A stretch of DNA of 37,670 nucleotides, taken from Thiomicrorhabdus sp. (GTDB taxonomy: Bacteria > Pseudomonadota > Gammaproteobacteria > Thiomicrospirales > Thiomicrospiraceae). Every line of letters starts with the position of its first letter. Position 1 is the stretch's first letter. The translations under genes and the position numbers were made by a program. Below, piece after piece: positions 26,906 to 36,362 of this stretch. The notes under the pieces were generated by a model, which did no database searches, had not been told where the DNA came from, and was given only the letters and a program-made list of their open reading frames with translations. The stretch lies in assembly GCA_026989175.1 (NCBI GenBank), contig JALSJT010000204.1, positions 1 through 37,670 of the forward strand. Reading direction: 5' to 3'.

Positions 26906-29866
26906 TTGGGTAAAAATACGCTCTCATTCGGTACCCCTTTTTCACAAACCTCAACCTTAAAACGTGGTCTCTCTTTTGGGGTTTTCACTCTGGTGTTCTG
27001 GTTGTTCATGGTAGGGCTTACGGTGTTTGTCTACTTCTTTTCAGACTACTTGATTAAACAGCACTATGAAAGAGTTAAAGCCGGTGTGACGATTTCAGCA
27101 AAAGGACTTGCGAATGTCATTGATGAACGGATTGATCAACAGCGTTTAATGGTAAAAGCGCTGGCGATTCATAATGAAGAGCAAATTTATGAACTCGCAG
27201 CAGGTGGCGGCTATCCATTTGATCTTTTTAAGTTATCAGAGCACATTAAGGATCTTTTGCCCAATGCAACGCAGTTTGCGATTTTAGATGGGCAGGGAAA
27301 TTTGGTGGCTGGCAGTGAGCGATTACATATTGGGGGTAGTTGTCACACAGATATACAACATAGTATGCATTCCTTCCCTAGTGAGGTCTCTTTTTTAGGG
27401 CCTCATAGCTCGCCTGATGGCACAATTCATTATGACGTGGCTTATCCGCTGAAAAATAACGCTGGAGACTTTGAACAGCGTGCGGTACTTTTTTTAAGTT
27501 TTAATTTTAATGATCTTCATGAGAAAATTGTTCACTTTAATACCGATACTTTTGAATTTGTTTTAGTGAAGTCAGAAAAGAACCCTATGGTCATCGTGTC
27601 AGATAAAGGTATTGCTGTCAGTGAATACGGAAGCAAGCTGGAGCCATCGGTTTTGGAGAGTGCTTTGGTTCAAACCCCTGTTTTAAGTGGTCAGTGGCTA
27701 TTACTTGGGCTGCCAAAGCCTGGTGTATTTGCAAATTATGTTCAGCGTGTTTGTTGGACAGCCTCTCTCTTTTTAGGCGCCTTTTTTATTTTTATGGTCT
27801 TGCTTTTACAGTATCTTCGTAAAATTGAGCGGGCACGGCAGCGACTTGAGAGTAATTCGGTTCAGGATGCGCTGTTTAATACGGGGCCAACCGTCCTGTT
27901 TCAGAAAAAAGCCGATAGTAATATGGCGGTGGAGTATGTCTCGCCAAATGTACATGCTCTGCTGGGCTGTAGTGTACAAGAGGTGTTAAACAAAGGCTCT
28001 TTTGTGGAATTGATTATGCTGGAAGATGTGGCCACCGTGCGAATGGCGGTGTTAAATGCCTGTACACACCATGAGCAGGAGGTCAGTTTAGAGTACCGTG
28101 TTAAGTATGCTCAGTATCAAGGCTATCACTGGGTGTATGACCTAACGCGTATTGTGTATGACGCACAGGGAAAAGCCTCCCATCTACAAAGTTATGTCAC
28201 CTCCATTCATGCACAAAAAATGGCAGAGCAGCGCGCCAGTCATCTGATCGAAAGTGCGCCTGATGCGTTGGCGGTAACAGATCGCTATGGTATCGTTCTA
28301 AGGGTGAATCAGGCATTTGAAAAAATGTTTGGTTATGAGCGTGAAGATTTGGTTGGGCTCTCTTTAGATTTGTGCATTTATGAGAACACGCAAGACGATT
28401 GGCACCAACGCATTAAGCAACTGTTGGATGATGAAGGGCTGGATTCGGTATTATTGGGTACCGATGCAACAATCTCTGCGATTACACGAGAAGGAAAAAC
28501 CTTTACGGTTGAGGTGGGTTTTAGTCGAGTGAATACGTTGGACGATATTCAGTTGGTGCACACCATTCGCGATGTCTCGATACAAGTTCAAGCGCAACAT
28601 CAAATGCAGGTCGCAAAGGAGCGTGCGGAAGCCTTGGCAAAAGCTCGAAGTCGCTTTGTTGCCACCATGAGCCATGAAATTAGAACCCCATTAAACGGGG
28701 TGCTGGGGATGTCTAACTTATTAAAAAACACATCATTAAGTTCACAGCAATCAATGTATTTGGATGCGATTGAGCAGAGTGGTCAAGCATTGTTAAAGGT
28801 CGTCAATAATATTTTAGACTTTGCCAAGTTAGATGAAGGGGGGGTGAATTTAGAGGCGAAAGCGTTTGATTTGAATGCAGTGGTTCGAGATGCCTTACAA
28901 ATTCTGAATTTGCAAGCGATTGAAAGTGAGGTGGAGGTCTCTTTTGAAAGTCGTTTGCCCAGCCAACTTCAGTTGATTGGCGATGCAGGGCGTGTTCAGC
29001 AGGTCTTGTTGAACTTATTAAGCAATGCCATTAAATTTTCACCACAAGGTCGAGTGGAGGTGATAGTTACCCTTCGAGCGGTTGAGCAATCTCCTTCAGG
29101 AGTGGTGAGGGTATTGGTTGAAATAAAAGATACCGGTATCGGTATTTCAGAAGACTCACTGGAACAACTGTTCGATTCTTTTACTCAAGCAGATGACTCT
29201 ACGACACGTAAATTTGGTGGCACAGGGTTGGGTTTGACGATCTCAAAACAGTTGGTGGAACTTATGGGGGGTACAATTGGGGTGGTCTCCGAAGAGAACG
29301 TCGGAAGTCTTTTTTGGGTTGAGATACCCTTTCAAACGGCTTTAGCTCAGCGATGTTTAGAGAATCTTGAAGTGCATGAAAAAAATGAACCTGTCCGGCT
29401 ACCGGACTTATTGAAAGAGACTAAAAAAACAGAGGGGTCTACACCAGTTTTAGAGAGGCAAGCGTCTCCCATTTTAGCTGGAAAAACCATCTTGTTAATT
29501 GAAGATAATGAGACAAATCAGGAGATTGTGTTAGCGTTTGTGCAGCGTTTAGGTGCACGAGTTGATATTGCTAAGAATGGACTGGAGGGGTTGTCTTTTT
29601 GGCGCATGGGGGCTAAACAATATGATCTGATTTTAATGGATTGTCAGATGCCGGTTATGGATGGCTATGAGGCGACGATTTTGATTCGTAAAGAGGAGAT
29701 GTTATCACAAACAACGGATGCTATTCCAATTGTCGCTTTAACCGCAAATGCTATGCCAGAAGACCGAGCGCGCTGTTTTTCGGTTGGCATGAACGATTAC
29801 ATTACTAAGCCGATAGATATTGAGCTGTTTAATCAAACCTTGATTAAGTGGATTATTTCAGCCTAG
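26906..29866 (+). CDS. Hybrid sensor histidine kinase (periplasmic sensor, two PAS domains, HisKA, HATPase, REC)
   Basis: MSHEIRTPLNGVLGMSN; GTGLGLTISKQLVELMGGTI; ILLIEDNETNQEIV...LILMDCQMPVMDGYEAT. Predicted start is TTG, so it is uncertain. Confidence 0.92.
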   Translation: MGKNTLSFGTPFSQTSTLKRGLSFGVFTLVFWLFMVGLTVFVYFFSDYLIKQHYERVKAGVTISAKGLANVIDERIDQQRLMVKALAIHNEEQIYELAAGGGYPFDLFKLSEHIKDLLPNATQFAILDGQGNLVAGSERLHIGGSCHTDIQHSMHSFPSEVSFLGPHSSPDGTIHYDVAYPLKNNAGDFEQRAVLFLSFNFNDLHEKIVHFNTDTFEFVLVKSEKNPMVIVSDKGIAVSEYGSKLEPSVLESALVQTPVLSGQWLLLGLPKPGVFANYVQRVCWTASLFLGAFFIFMVLLLQYLRKIERARQRLESNSVQDALFNTGPTVLFQKKADSNMAVEYVSPNVHALLGCSVQEVLNKGSFVELIMLEDVATVRMAVLNACTHHEQEVSLEYRVKYAQYQGYHWVYDLTRIVYDAQGKASHLQSYVTSIHAQKMAEQRASHLIESAPDALAVTDRYGIVLRVNQAFEKMFGYEREDLVGLSLDLCIYENTQDDWHQRIKQLLDDEGLDSVLLGTDATISAITREGKTFTVEVGFSRVNTLDDIQLVHTIRDVSIQVQAQHQMQVAKERAEALAKARSRFVATMSHEIRTPLNGVLGMSNLLKNTSLSSQQSMYLDAIEQSGQALLKVVNNILDFAKLDEGGVNLEAKAFDLNAVVRDALQILNLQAIESEVEVSFESRLPSQLQLIGDAGRVQQVLLNLLSNAIKFSPQGRVEVIVTLRAVEQSPSGVVRVLVEIKDTGIGISEDSLEQLFDSFTQADDSTTRKFGGTGLGLTISKQLVELMGGTIGVVSEENVGSLFWVEIPFQTALAQRCLENLEVHEKNEPVRLPDLLKETKKTEGSTPVLERQASPILAGKTILLIEDNETNQEIVLAFVQRLGARVDIAKNGLEGLSFWRMGAKQYDLILMDCQMPVMDGYEATILIRKEEMLSQTTDAIPIVALTANAMPEDRARCFSVGMNDYITKPIDIELFNQTLIKWIISA

Positions 29867-29884
29867 AAGGGTGTTTTTTTTTAA

Positions 29885-30487
29885 ATGAATTGTTTTAAAA
29901 AAATTCCCCCCCCCTGTTTCTCCAGCCTGTCAGTGGTGATTTTAGCGGGCGGGCAGGGTAAGCGCATGGGAGCTCGTCAAAAAGCGTTGCTTCCTTATCA
30001 AGGAAAGCCACTGTTAAGTTGGGTGATTCAGGGACTCGCAGAGAAACAACTTCCGGTTTTATTGAATGTTAATTCGCAGGACTCTGCTTATCAATCGTAT
30101 GATTTACCGCAGTTTTCAGACCAGTATCAAGGATTTTTAGGACCGCTTGCGGGAATGCAGGCCGCTTGGGACAATGTTGCATCGGATTGGATTGTCTTTG
30201 TTCCCTGTGATAACCCAAGTTTACCGAACCATTTAATTGAACGACTATTGCAAAGCTATTTCATACATCCTGCGCCATTGGTGGCGGTTCATGATGGAAA
30301 AAGAGTACAGCCACTATACTTATTAATGCATCGTAGCATGAAGCCTGCATTAGAGAGGGCACTTGAGCAGTCCCATCTAAGTGTTTCACGCTGGATTCAG
30401 GAGAACTCGCATGTGCTGGCGGATTTTTCAGATCAACCACAATTTTTTCAAAATATAAACACGATAAACACGCTTGAATCGTCTTAA
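29885..30487 (+). CDS. mobA: Molybdenum cofactor guanylyltransferase MobA
   Basis: VILAGGQGKRMGARQKALLPYQGKPLL; FLGPLAGMQAAWDN; FVPCDNPSLP. Confidence 0.9.
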   Translation: MNCFKKIPPPCFSSLSVVILAGGQGKRMGARQKALLPYQGKPLLSWVIQGLAEKQLPVLLNVNSQDSAYQSYDLPQFSDQYQGFLGPLAGMQAAWDNVASDWIVFVPCDNPSLPNHLIERLLQSYFIHPAPLVAVHDGKRVQPLYLLMHRSMKPALERALEQSHLSVSRWIQENSHVLADFSDQPQFFQNINTINTLESS

Positions 30488-30590
30488 CTGAATGCTTGCG
30501 TGATCGCTCAAGCGACTCAAAAATCCCGCCTTTCCATGTGATTTGAGTATAAAATAGCCCCCTTCCTAATTTAATAAAAAACGAATCACT

Positions 30591-31667
30591 ATGAGCAATG
30601 CACAGCTAATCCTAATTGATAAACGTAATCAACCTTTAAAAGAGTATCTTGTTGCGGTCGCCGCTTCGGATGGCCTGAATATTCGTGGGGTTGAAATCAT
30701 GGCTTCACCGGCCAAAGGAGAACGGTCATTGCTCAATGCCAATGTGGTGATTCCGCCTTTAGAAGCCTTTGATTTTGACGTTAAAAAAATAGCCGATTCG
30801 TTGCTTGAACAATTAATGGTTGGCGAAGAGGCGGTACCAGTACAAACGTTTATTGAAAAGTGCTCAGAAGAGGAAGCTGTTCGTACGGCTCTGACTAAGT
30901 CGCTTCCTAAACTGCGTAAAAAAATAGAAGCGTTATTGAAAGAGTTTTGCCAGTCGGATGTGATCGGTTTGATTCAAGAGCGCCGTAATGATGCGTTGTA
31001 TAAGTTAAAGCAACACGATTCGGAATTGAAGGGCAAAAAGGTTGTCTGTATTGATATTGAAGCCACCAATGTCTCAACGCACCCTGAAGCAGATATCATT
31101 CAAATCTCCGCCTGTGACCTTGAAGGCAATGAACTGTTTAACCAGTTAATTAACCCCGGTTACGACATTCCAGAGAATGAAAAACACAATATCACCACCG
31201 AAATGGTCGAAGGCCAGCCGTTATTGGCCGAAGCGTGGGATGATATTCATGCGGTCTTAAAAGAGGCCGACGTGGTGTTAGCGTATAGTACGGAAAGTGA
31301 CTACATGTACCTTGAAAAAAGTGCAGAAAAAAAACTGCTCCCCTTTGAATTGGATTACAACCACTGGTTGGATGTGGCAGAGTTGAGTAAAGATTTACAC
31401 GGTGCACTGCGTTGGCACAGTGAAAAAATGTACTGGTTCTATAAGACGCCTAAATTGACCATGGCGTATGAAAAGGTATTGGGCAAAGAGTTTCCAGGCG
31501 ATGCGCATGATGCCTTGGCCGATGCACGTGCCACCGCAGAGTTGTTTAATGCGATGTTAGAAAAAGGTCGTAAGTCACAAGTACAGCAAAAGAAGGTGGT
31601 GAAAGCCAAAGAAGTGATTACCAATAATCCTTTTGCCGCAGCATTTGCGAACGCCAAGCGTAAGTAG
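30591..31667 (+). CDS. DEDDh 3'-5' exonuclease (DnaQ/exonuclease-like) with uncharacterised N-terminal region
   Basis: VVCIDIEATNVSTHPEADIIQISA ... HNITTEMVEGQPLL ... DAHDALADARATAELF. Confidence 0.85.
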   Translation: MSNAQLILIDKRNQPLKEYLVAVAASDGLNIRGVEIMASPAKGERSLLNANVVIPPLEAFDFDVKKIADSLLEQLMVGEEAVPVQTFIEKCSEEEAVRTALTKSLPKLRKKIEALLKEFCQSDVIGLIQERRNDALYKLKQHDSELKGKKVVCIDIEATNVSTHPEADIIQISACDLEGNELFNQLINPGYDIPENEKHNITTEMVEGQPLLAEAWDDIHAVLKEADVVLAYSTESDYMYLEKSAEKKLLPFELDYNHWLDVAELSKDLHGALRWHSEKMYWFYKTPKLTMAYEKVLGKEFPGDAHDALADARATAELFNAMLEKGRKSQVQQKKVVKAKEVITNNPFAAAFANAKRK

Positions 31668-31679
31668 GGGAGAAAAATT

Positions 31680-32132
31680 ATGTGTGAAAAAAATTTCCCC
31701 CCCTCTTTTAAGCAACTTGAGAAAGCCAGTCAGGGTGACTGTTTTGATTGGGAGGCGCTTAAATCTCAGGTTAAGTTTGATGCAAACGGTTTAATTCCCG
31801 CCATCGCTCAGCAATTTGACAGTAAAGAAGTGCTCATGATGGCATGGATGAACTTACAATCGCTAGAAGAGACGCTCGCCACAGGGCGTGTCTGTTACTG
31901 GTCGCGTTCACGACAAAACTACTGGCGCAAGGGCGAAGAGTCTGGGCAAGTGCAGTTACTAAAATCCTTAGCGTTTGATTGCGATGGCGATACGATTTTA
32001 CTGAGTGTCGATCAAACAGGCCCCGCGTGTCATACCGGCAGAAGGAGTTGCTTTTACAGTCAAGTGGCAGGTAAGCAAGTTGAAATTACCAGTGCACCCT
32101 TGATTGATCCTGAAACACTGTATAAAAAATAA
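31680..32132 (+). CDS. hisI: Phosphoribosyl-AMP cyclohydrolase
   Basis: EVLMMAWMNLQSLEETLATGRVCYWSRSRQNYWRKGEESG; DCDGDTILLSVDQTGPACHTGRRSCFY. Confidence 0.95.
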   Translation: MCEKNFPPSFKQLEKASQGDCFDWEALKSQVKFDANGLIPAIAQQFDSKEVLMMAWMNLQSLEETLATGRVCYWSRSRQNYWRKGEESGQVQLLKSLAFDCDGDTILLSVDQTGPACHTGRRSCFYSQVAGKQVEITSAPLIDPETLYKK

Positions 32133-32249
32133 CGACAAAATTTCTTCCCTCCCTGCCAAGGGTAGGAGTTAAAGTCTTATATCCAGATTTAAATACGCCA
32201 GCAACATAATATCGTTACCCCAACTCTCCCATTGCCAGGGGAGAAGTTT

Positions 32250-33889
32250 TTAAGCCAGCGCTTCATTCACGATCGCTTTGGCCTCTTCTAAAATCTGCTC
32301 TAAATGCGCCGTGTCTTTAAAACTTTCCGCGTAAATCTTATAAATATCTTCGGTGCCCGATGGGCGAGCGGCAAACCAGCCATTCTCAGTGGTAATTTTT
32401 AACCCCCCTATGGCGGCGCCATTGCCGGGTGCGTGTGTGAGTTTGGCGGTAATTTTTTCACCGGCAAGGGTATCGGTCTTAACCATTTCGGGTGAGAGGT
32501 TGCTTAAAATCGCTTTCTCTTCTCGATTGGCGGGCGCATCAATGCGACGATAAACGGGGTTACCAAATTTTTCGGTCAGTGCGTGATACAGCTCAGCGGG
32601 GTCTTTGCCTGTTACGGCCGTTATTTCTGCGGCCAGTAAATTGAGGATGATGCCATCTTTATCGGTGCTCCAAGGTGAGCCGTCAAAACATAAAAAAGAC
32701 GCACCTGCCGACTCTTCGCCACCAAATCCAAAGGTGCCCGTTTGTAACCCCTCAACAAACCATTTAAAGCCAACGGGTACTTCGATTAAGTTCAGGTTAA
32801 GTGCATTGGCGACACGGTCAATCATCGCACTGGAGACAAGCGTTTTTCCAACAGCGGCATTTTTTGGCCAGTTAGGGCGGTGGGTAAATAGGTATTGAAT
32901 CACCACCGCTAAATAGTGGTTGGGATTCATCAGTCCAGCGGACTTGGTGACAATACCATGTCGATCGACATCGGGGTCATTGGCAAAGGCTAAATCGTAA
33001 CGCTCTTTTAGCTCAATTAGCCCCGCCATAGCATAAGAGGAGGAGCAATCCATACGGATTTTTCCATCTTTATCAACATGCATAAACGAGAAGGTCGGAT
33101 CAACTTGTGGATTCACAATCTCTAAATTTAAACCATAATAATCAGCAATGGGTTGCCAAAAATCAATGGCCGCGCCACCCATTGGATCGACCGCTAAGGA
33201 GAGTCCAGCTCCTTTAATCGCCTGCATGTTGACCACTTTATCAAGGCTTTCGACATAGGGGGTGATAAGATCGGTTGGGGTCACAAATTCCGAAGCGAGT
33301 GCATCGGTTAAAGGGAGTCGTTTTACCGCAAGCAGACCTTTTTGAATAATAACATTGGCACGGTCTTGAATCCAAGACGTCGCCTCGGTATCCGCTGGAC
33401 CACCATTAGGGGTGTTGTATTTAAAGCCACCATCTTTGGGAGGGTTATGCGAGGGCGTAATCACAATGCCATCGGCCAGCCCTGCGGATTTCCCTTGGTT
33501 ATGGCGTAATATGGCATTGGAAATAACCGGGGTAGGCGTGTATCGTCCGTTGGATTGAATAATCGTGCCTATCTGGTTGGCCGCAAACACTTCAATCGCC
33601 GTGGCATGTGCGGCTTCCGATAAAGCGTGAGTGTCCATGCCAATGTAGATGGGGCCATTGGTGTTTTGTAAATAACGATACTCAACAATCGCTTGGCAGA
33701 TGGCGGCGATATGGTCTTCATTAAAGGTGCAAAGCGTTGAGCAACCACGATGCCCCGAGGTACCAAAGCTCACCGCTTGGCTGATTTGTTGCGCATCGGG
33801 TTTTAACACATAATAATCCGTCATTAATTTTGGAATATTTTCTAATAGATGATAGGGGGCTTTTTTACCCGCAAAGGATGTATGTGTCA
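32250..33889 (-). CDS. pgm: Phosphoglucomutase (alpha-D-glucose)
   Basis: [59 protein letters not shown]. Start placed at [12 protein letters not shown]; the ORF track extends to 33935. Confidence 0.93.
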
Positions 33890-34025
33890 TAATAGGTCTC
33901 ATTGTCAAAAGTTTGCACAGATCATAGCTTGTCATGACGTGAAAAGCGAAAAAAAAGTTGCGATCACACCATGGAATGATGAATGGGTATTTGAGAGTAG
34001 TATGTATGAATTTTAATGCATTTCT

Positions 34026-34054
34026 CTTGAATTCGTCTGCTTTAACCCTTATCT
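34026..34054 (+). promoter_or_regulatory. Candidate sigma-32-type (heat shock) promoter upstream of cbpA
   Basis: CTTGAA (34026-34031), 14-nt spacer, CCCTTATCT (34046-34054), compared with CTTGAAA-N(13-15)-CCCCATNT. Confidence 0.5.
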
Positions 34055-34104
34055 ATTAGAGTATTATTGATGTGTATTAAGATTATAGAGAGAGAATTAG
34101 ATTA

Positions 34105-35031
34105 ATGAGCCAAGATTATTATGCGAGTTTAGGAGTTTCACGCTCCGCAAGCGATGCGGAAATAAAAAAAGCCTACCGTAAAATGGCGGCTAAATATCAC
34201 CCAGATAAACCAACGGGGGATGAGACTAAGTTTAAAGAGATTAGTGAGGCCTATGAGACCTTAAGCGATCCAGAAAAGCGCAAACTGTATGACCAGTTTG
34301 GTGCCGATTACGAACAACGCCAAGCAGGTGGTTTTGGTGGTTATCAACAGCATCATGCTGGTGGGTTTGGCGGCGGAGAGGATTACAGCGATATTTTTAG
34401 CTCTATGTTTGGCGGCGGAGGTTTCGCGGGTGGACAAGGTAGTCAAGGAGGCTTTGGTCAGCAGCAAGCTCGCCCTCAAAAAGGTGAAGATCAAACCGTT
34501 GCTGTTATGGTTACCTTAGAAGAAGCGATTGAAGGTACGGAAAGAATTATTAATGTGCAAACGGGCAATGCACGTTCGAGCGCTTCTTCGTACGATACCC
34601 AGCCAATCAAAGTGCGAATTCCTGCCGGGATTACCCAGGGCAAAAAAATTCGTGTGAAAGGTAAAGGGTATAGTGGCTTTAATGGCGGGCCAAATGGCGA
34701 TGTCATTATTGAAATCAATCTGCAAAAACATCCGTTGTTTCGAGTGGAAGGCAATGATGTTTATTTGGATCTTCCGGTGACCCCATGGGAAGCCGCGCTG
34801 GGTGCAAAGGTAGAAGTCCCAACGCTTAAAGGTAAGGTTAAGATGAACATTGCCGCAGGGACACAATCGGGTGGTAAATTGCGAATCAAAGGACGAGGTT
34901 TAGGCCAAACACCGGGGCATCAGTATGTGATTGTACAAATTCATACCCCGCCCGCTAAAACAGATGAGCAAAAAGCCTTCTATCAACAGATGGAAGAAAA
35001 AATGCCTTTTAATCCAAGGGCGCATTTTTAG
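34105..35031 (+). CDS. cbpA: DnaJ-family co-chaperone CbpA-like
   Basis: J domain [33 protein letters not shown]; Gly/Phe-rich linker; no zinc-finger CxxCxGxG repeats; C-terminal DnaJ domain. Confidence 0.9.
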   Translation: MSQDYYASLGVSRSASDAEIKKAYRKMAAKYHPDKPTGDETKFKEISEAYETLSDPEKRKLYDQFGADYEQRQAGGFGGYQQHHAGGFGGGEDYSDIFSSMFGGGGFAGGQGSQGGFGQQQARPQKGEDQTVAVMVTLEEAIEGTERIINVQTGNARSSASSYDTQPIKVRIPAGITQGKKIRVKGKGYSGFNGGPNGDVIIEINLQKHPLFRVEGNDVYLDLPVTPWEAALGAKVEVPTLKGKVKMNIAAGTQSGGKLRIKGRGLGQTPGHQYVIVQIHTPPAKTDEQKAFYQQMEEKMPFNPRAHF

Positions 35032-35044
35032 AAAGTCGTAAATA

Positions 35045-35070
35045 AAAGGGAGCAAGTTGCTCCCTTTTTT
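35045..35070 (+). terminator. Rho-independent terminator after cbpA
   Basis: AAAAGGGAGCAAgTTGCTCCCTTTTTT. Confidence 0.9.
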
Positions 35071-35087
35071 ATAGTCAAATTAAATTT

Positions 35088-35149
35088 GGGGTCAGAGTAA
35101 GGTTAGCAGACTGCTTGGAAGGGTATCAAAGGGTTTTTACTCTGACCCC
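35088..35149. repeat. REP-like inverted repeat with GGGGTCAGAGTAA ends
   Basis: GGGGTCAGAGTAA (35088-35100) and TTACTCTGACCCC (35137-35149), 13-bp perfect arms. Confidence 0.85.
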
Positions 35150-35224
35150 AGTATTTGAATGTATGATGAATAGTCTCTACTTTATGGTAAAGTATGCGGT
35201 AACAATGATTAAGGAAGATAGAAT

Positions 35225-36331
35225 ATGAAACGTAGAGATTTTATTGGTGCCATTGCAGGGGCAACCGCAGCGACCGCGTTAACCGCGTGTGGAACGGAGA
35301 GTGGTTCGATGAACAGTGGGGGCGATTGTACGCCTGCGAAACCAATTAAATGGAAGATGGTGACCACTTGGCCTAAAAACTTTCCGGGTTTAGGCACGGG
35401 CGCGAATAATATTGCCAAGCTAATTACCGATATGTCAGGCGGTCGTATTGAAGTTAAGGTGTATGGCGCAGGTGAGTTAGTCGGTGCGTTTGAAGTGTTT
35501 GATGCTGTCTCACGTGGTAATGCACAGTTGGGTCATGCGGGGGCGTATTACTGGAAAGGTAAAATTCCAGCGGCCGCTTTTTTCTCTGCGGTGCCTTTTG
35601 GTTTGACCGCGAATGAGATGAATGCGTGGTTATATTATGGCGGCGGTTTAGAGCTGTGGGAAGAGGCGTATAAACCGTTTGGTTTGATTCCTAACCCCGG
35701 TGGAAATTCAGGTACTCAAATGGGTGGCTGGTTTAATAAAGAGATTAACAGCCTAGACGATTTAAAAGGGTTGAAGATGCGCATTCCTGGGTTAGGAGGC
35801 GAGGTATTGAGCCGAGCGGGTGGTATTCCTGTCACACTTCCCGGGGGCGAACTTTTTCCAGCGTTACAGTCGGGCGCATTAGATGCGACCGAATGGGTAG
35901 GCCCTTACAATGATTTGGCCTTTGGGTTTTATAAAACCGCTAAATACTACTACACCCCCGGTTGGCATGAGCCCGGTACCGCGATGGAGTGTATGATTAA
36001 TGAAGAAGCGTTTAACGAACTGCCTGCCGATTTACAAAGCATTGTGCGCAATGCTATTAAAGTCGCCAATGCCGATATGTTGGCGGAATATACTGCACGT
36101 AACCAGCAAGCACTGCACACGCTGTTAACCGAACATAATGTGCAGCTGCGCCACTTCCCAGATTCGGTACTGAAAGCGTTAAAAGAAATTTCAGCCGAAG
36201 TGGTGGAAGAGGAAGCTAAGCGTGATGCGCTCTCCACTAAAGTTTGGGCATCGCAAAAAGCATTTAAAGAGCAGGTGATGCAGTGGACGGAAGTGTCCGA
36301 ACAAGCCTATTTAAGAGCGCGTTCTTTGTAA
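35225..36331 (+). CDS. TRAP transporter substrate-binding protein (DctP family, TakP-like), Tat signal
   Basis: MKRRDFIGAIAGATAATALTACG twin-arginine leader; VTTWPKNFPGLGTGANNIAKLITDMSGGRIEVKVYGAGELVGAFEVFDAVSRGNAQLGH. Confidence 0.9.
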   Translation: MKRRDFIGAIAGATAATALTACGTESGSMNSGGDCTPAKPIKWKMVTTWPKNFPGLGTGANNIAKLITDMSGGRIEVKVYGAGELVGAFEVFDAVSRGNAQLGHAGAYYWKGKIPAAAFFSAVPFGLTANEMNAWLYYGGGLELWEEAYKPFGLIPNPGGNSGTQMGGWFNKEINSLDDLKGLKMRIPGLGGEVLSRAGGIPVTLPGGELFPALQSGALDATEWVGPYNDLAFGFYKTAKYYYTPGWHEPGTAMECMINEEAFNELPADLQSIVRNAIKVANADMLAEYTARNQQALHTLLTEHNVQLRHFPDSVLKALKEISAEVVEEEAKRDALSTKVWASQKAFKEQVMQWTEVSEQAYLRARSL

Positions 36332-36362
36332 ATAAATCAGAATACATCGGAGGTTATACCCC

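Noticed and set aside
33890-33935. Extended pgm start and the shared MRPI... beginnings of the pgm and ADH ORFs (both read AATGAGACCTAT before a second ATG)
   Set aside because: Probably a coincidental leader similarity; the second ATG in each is the more typical start. Too short to call a shared regulatory site.
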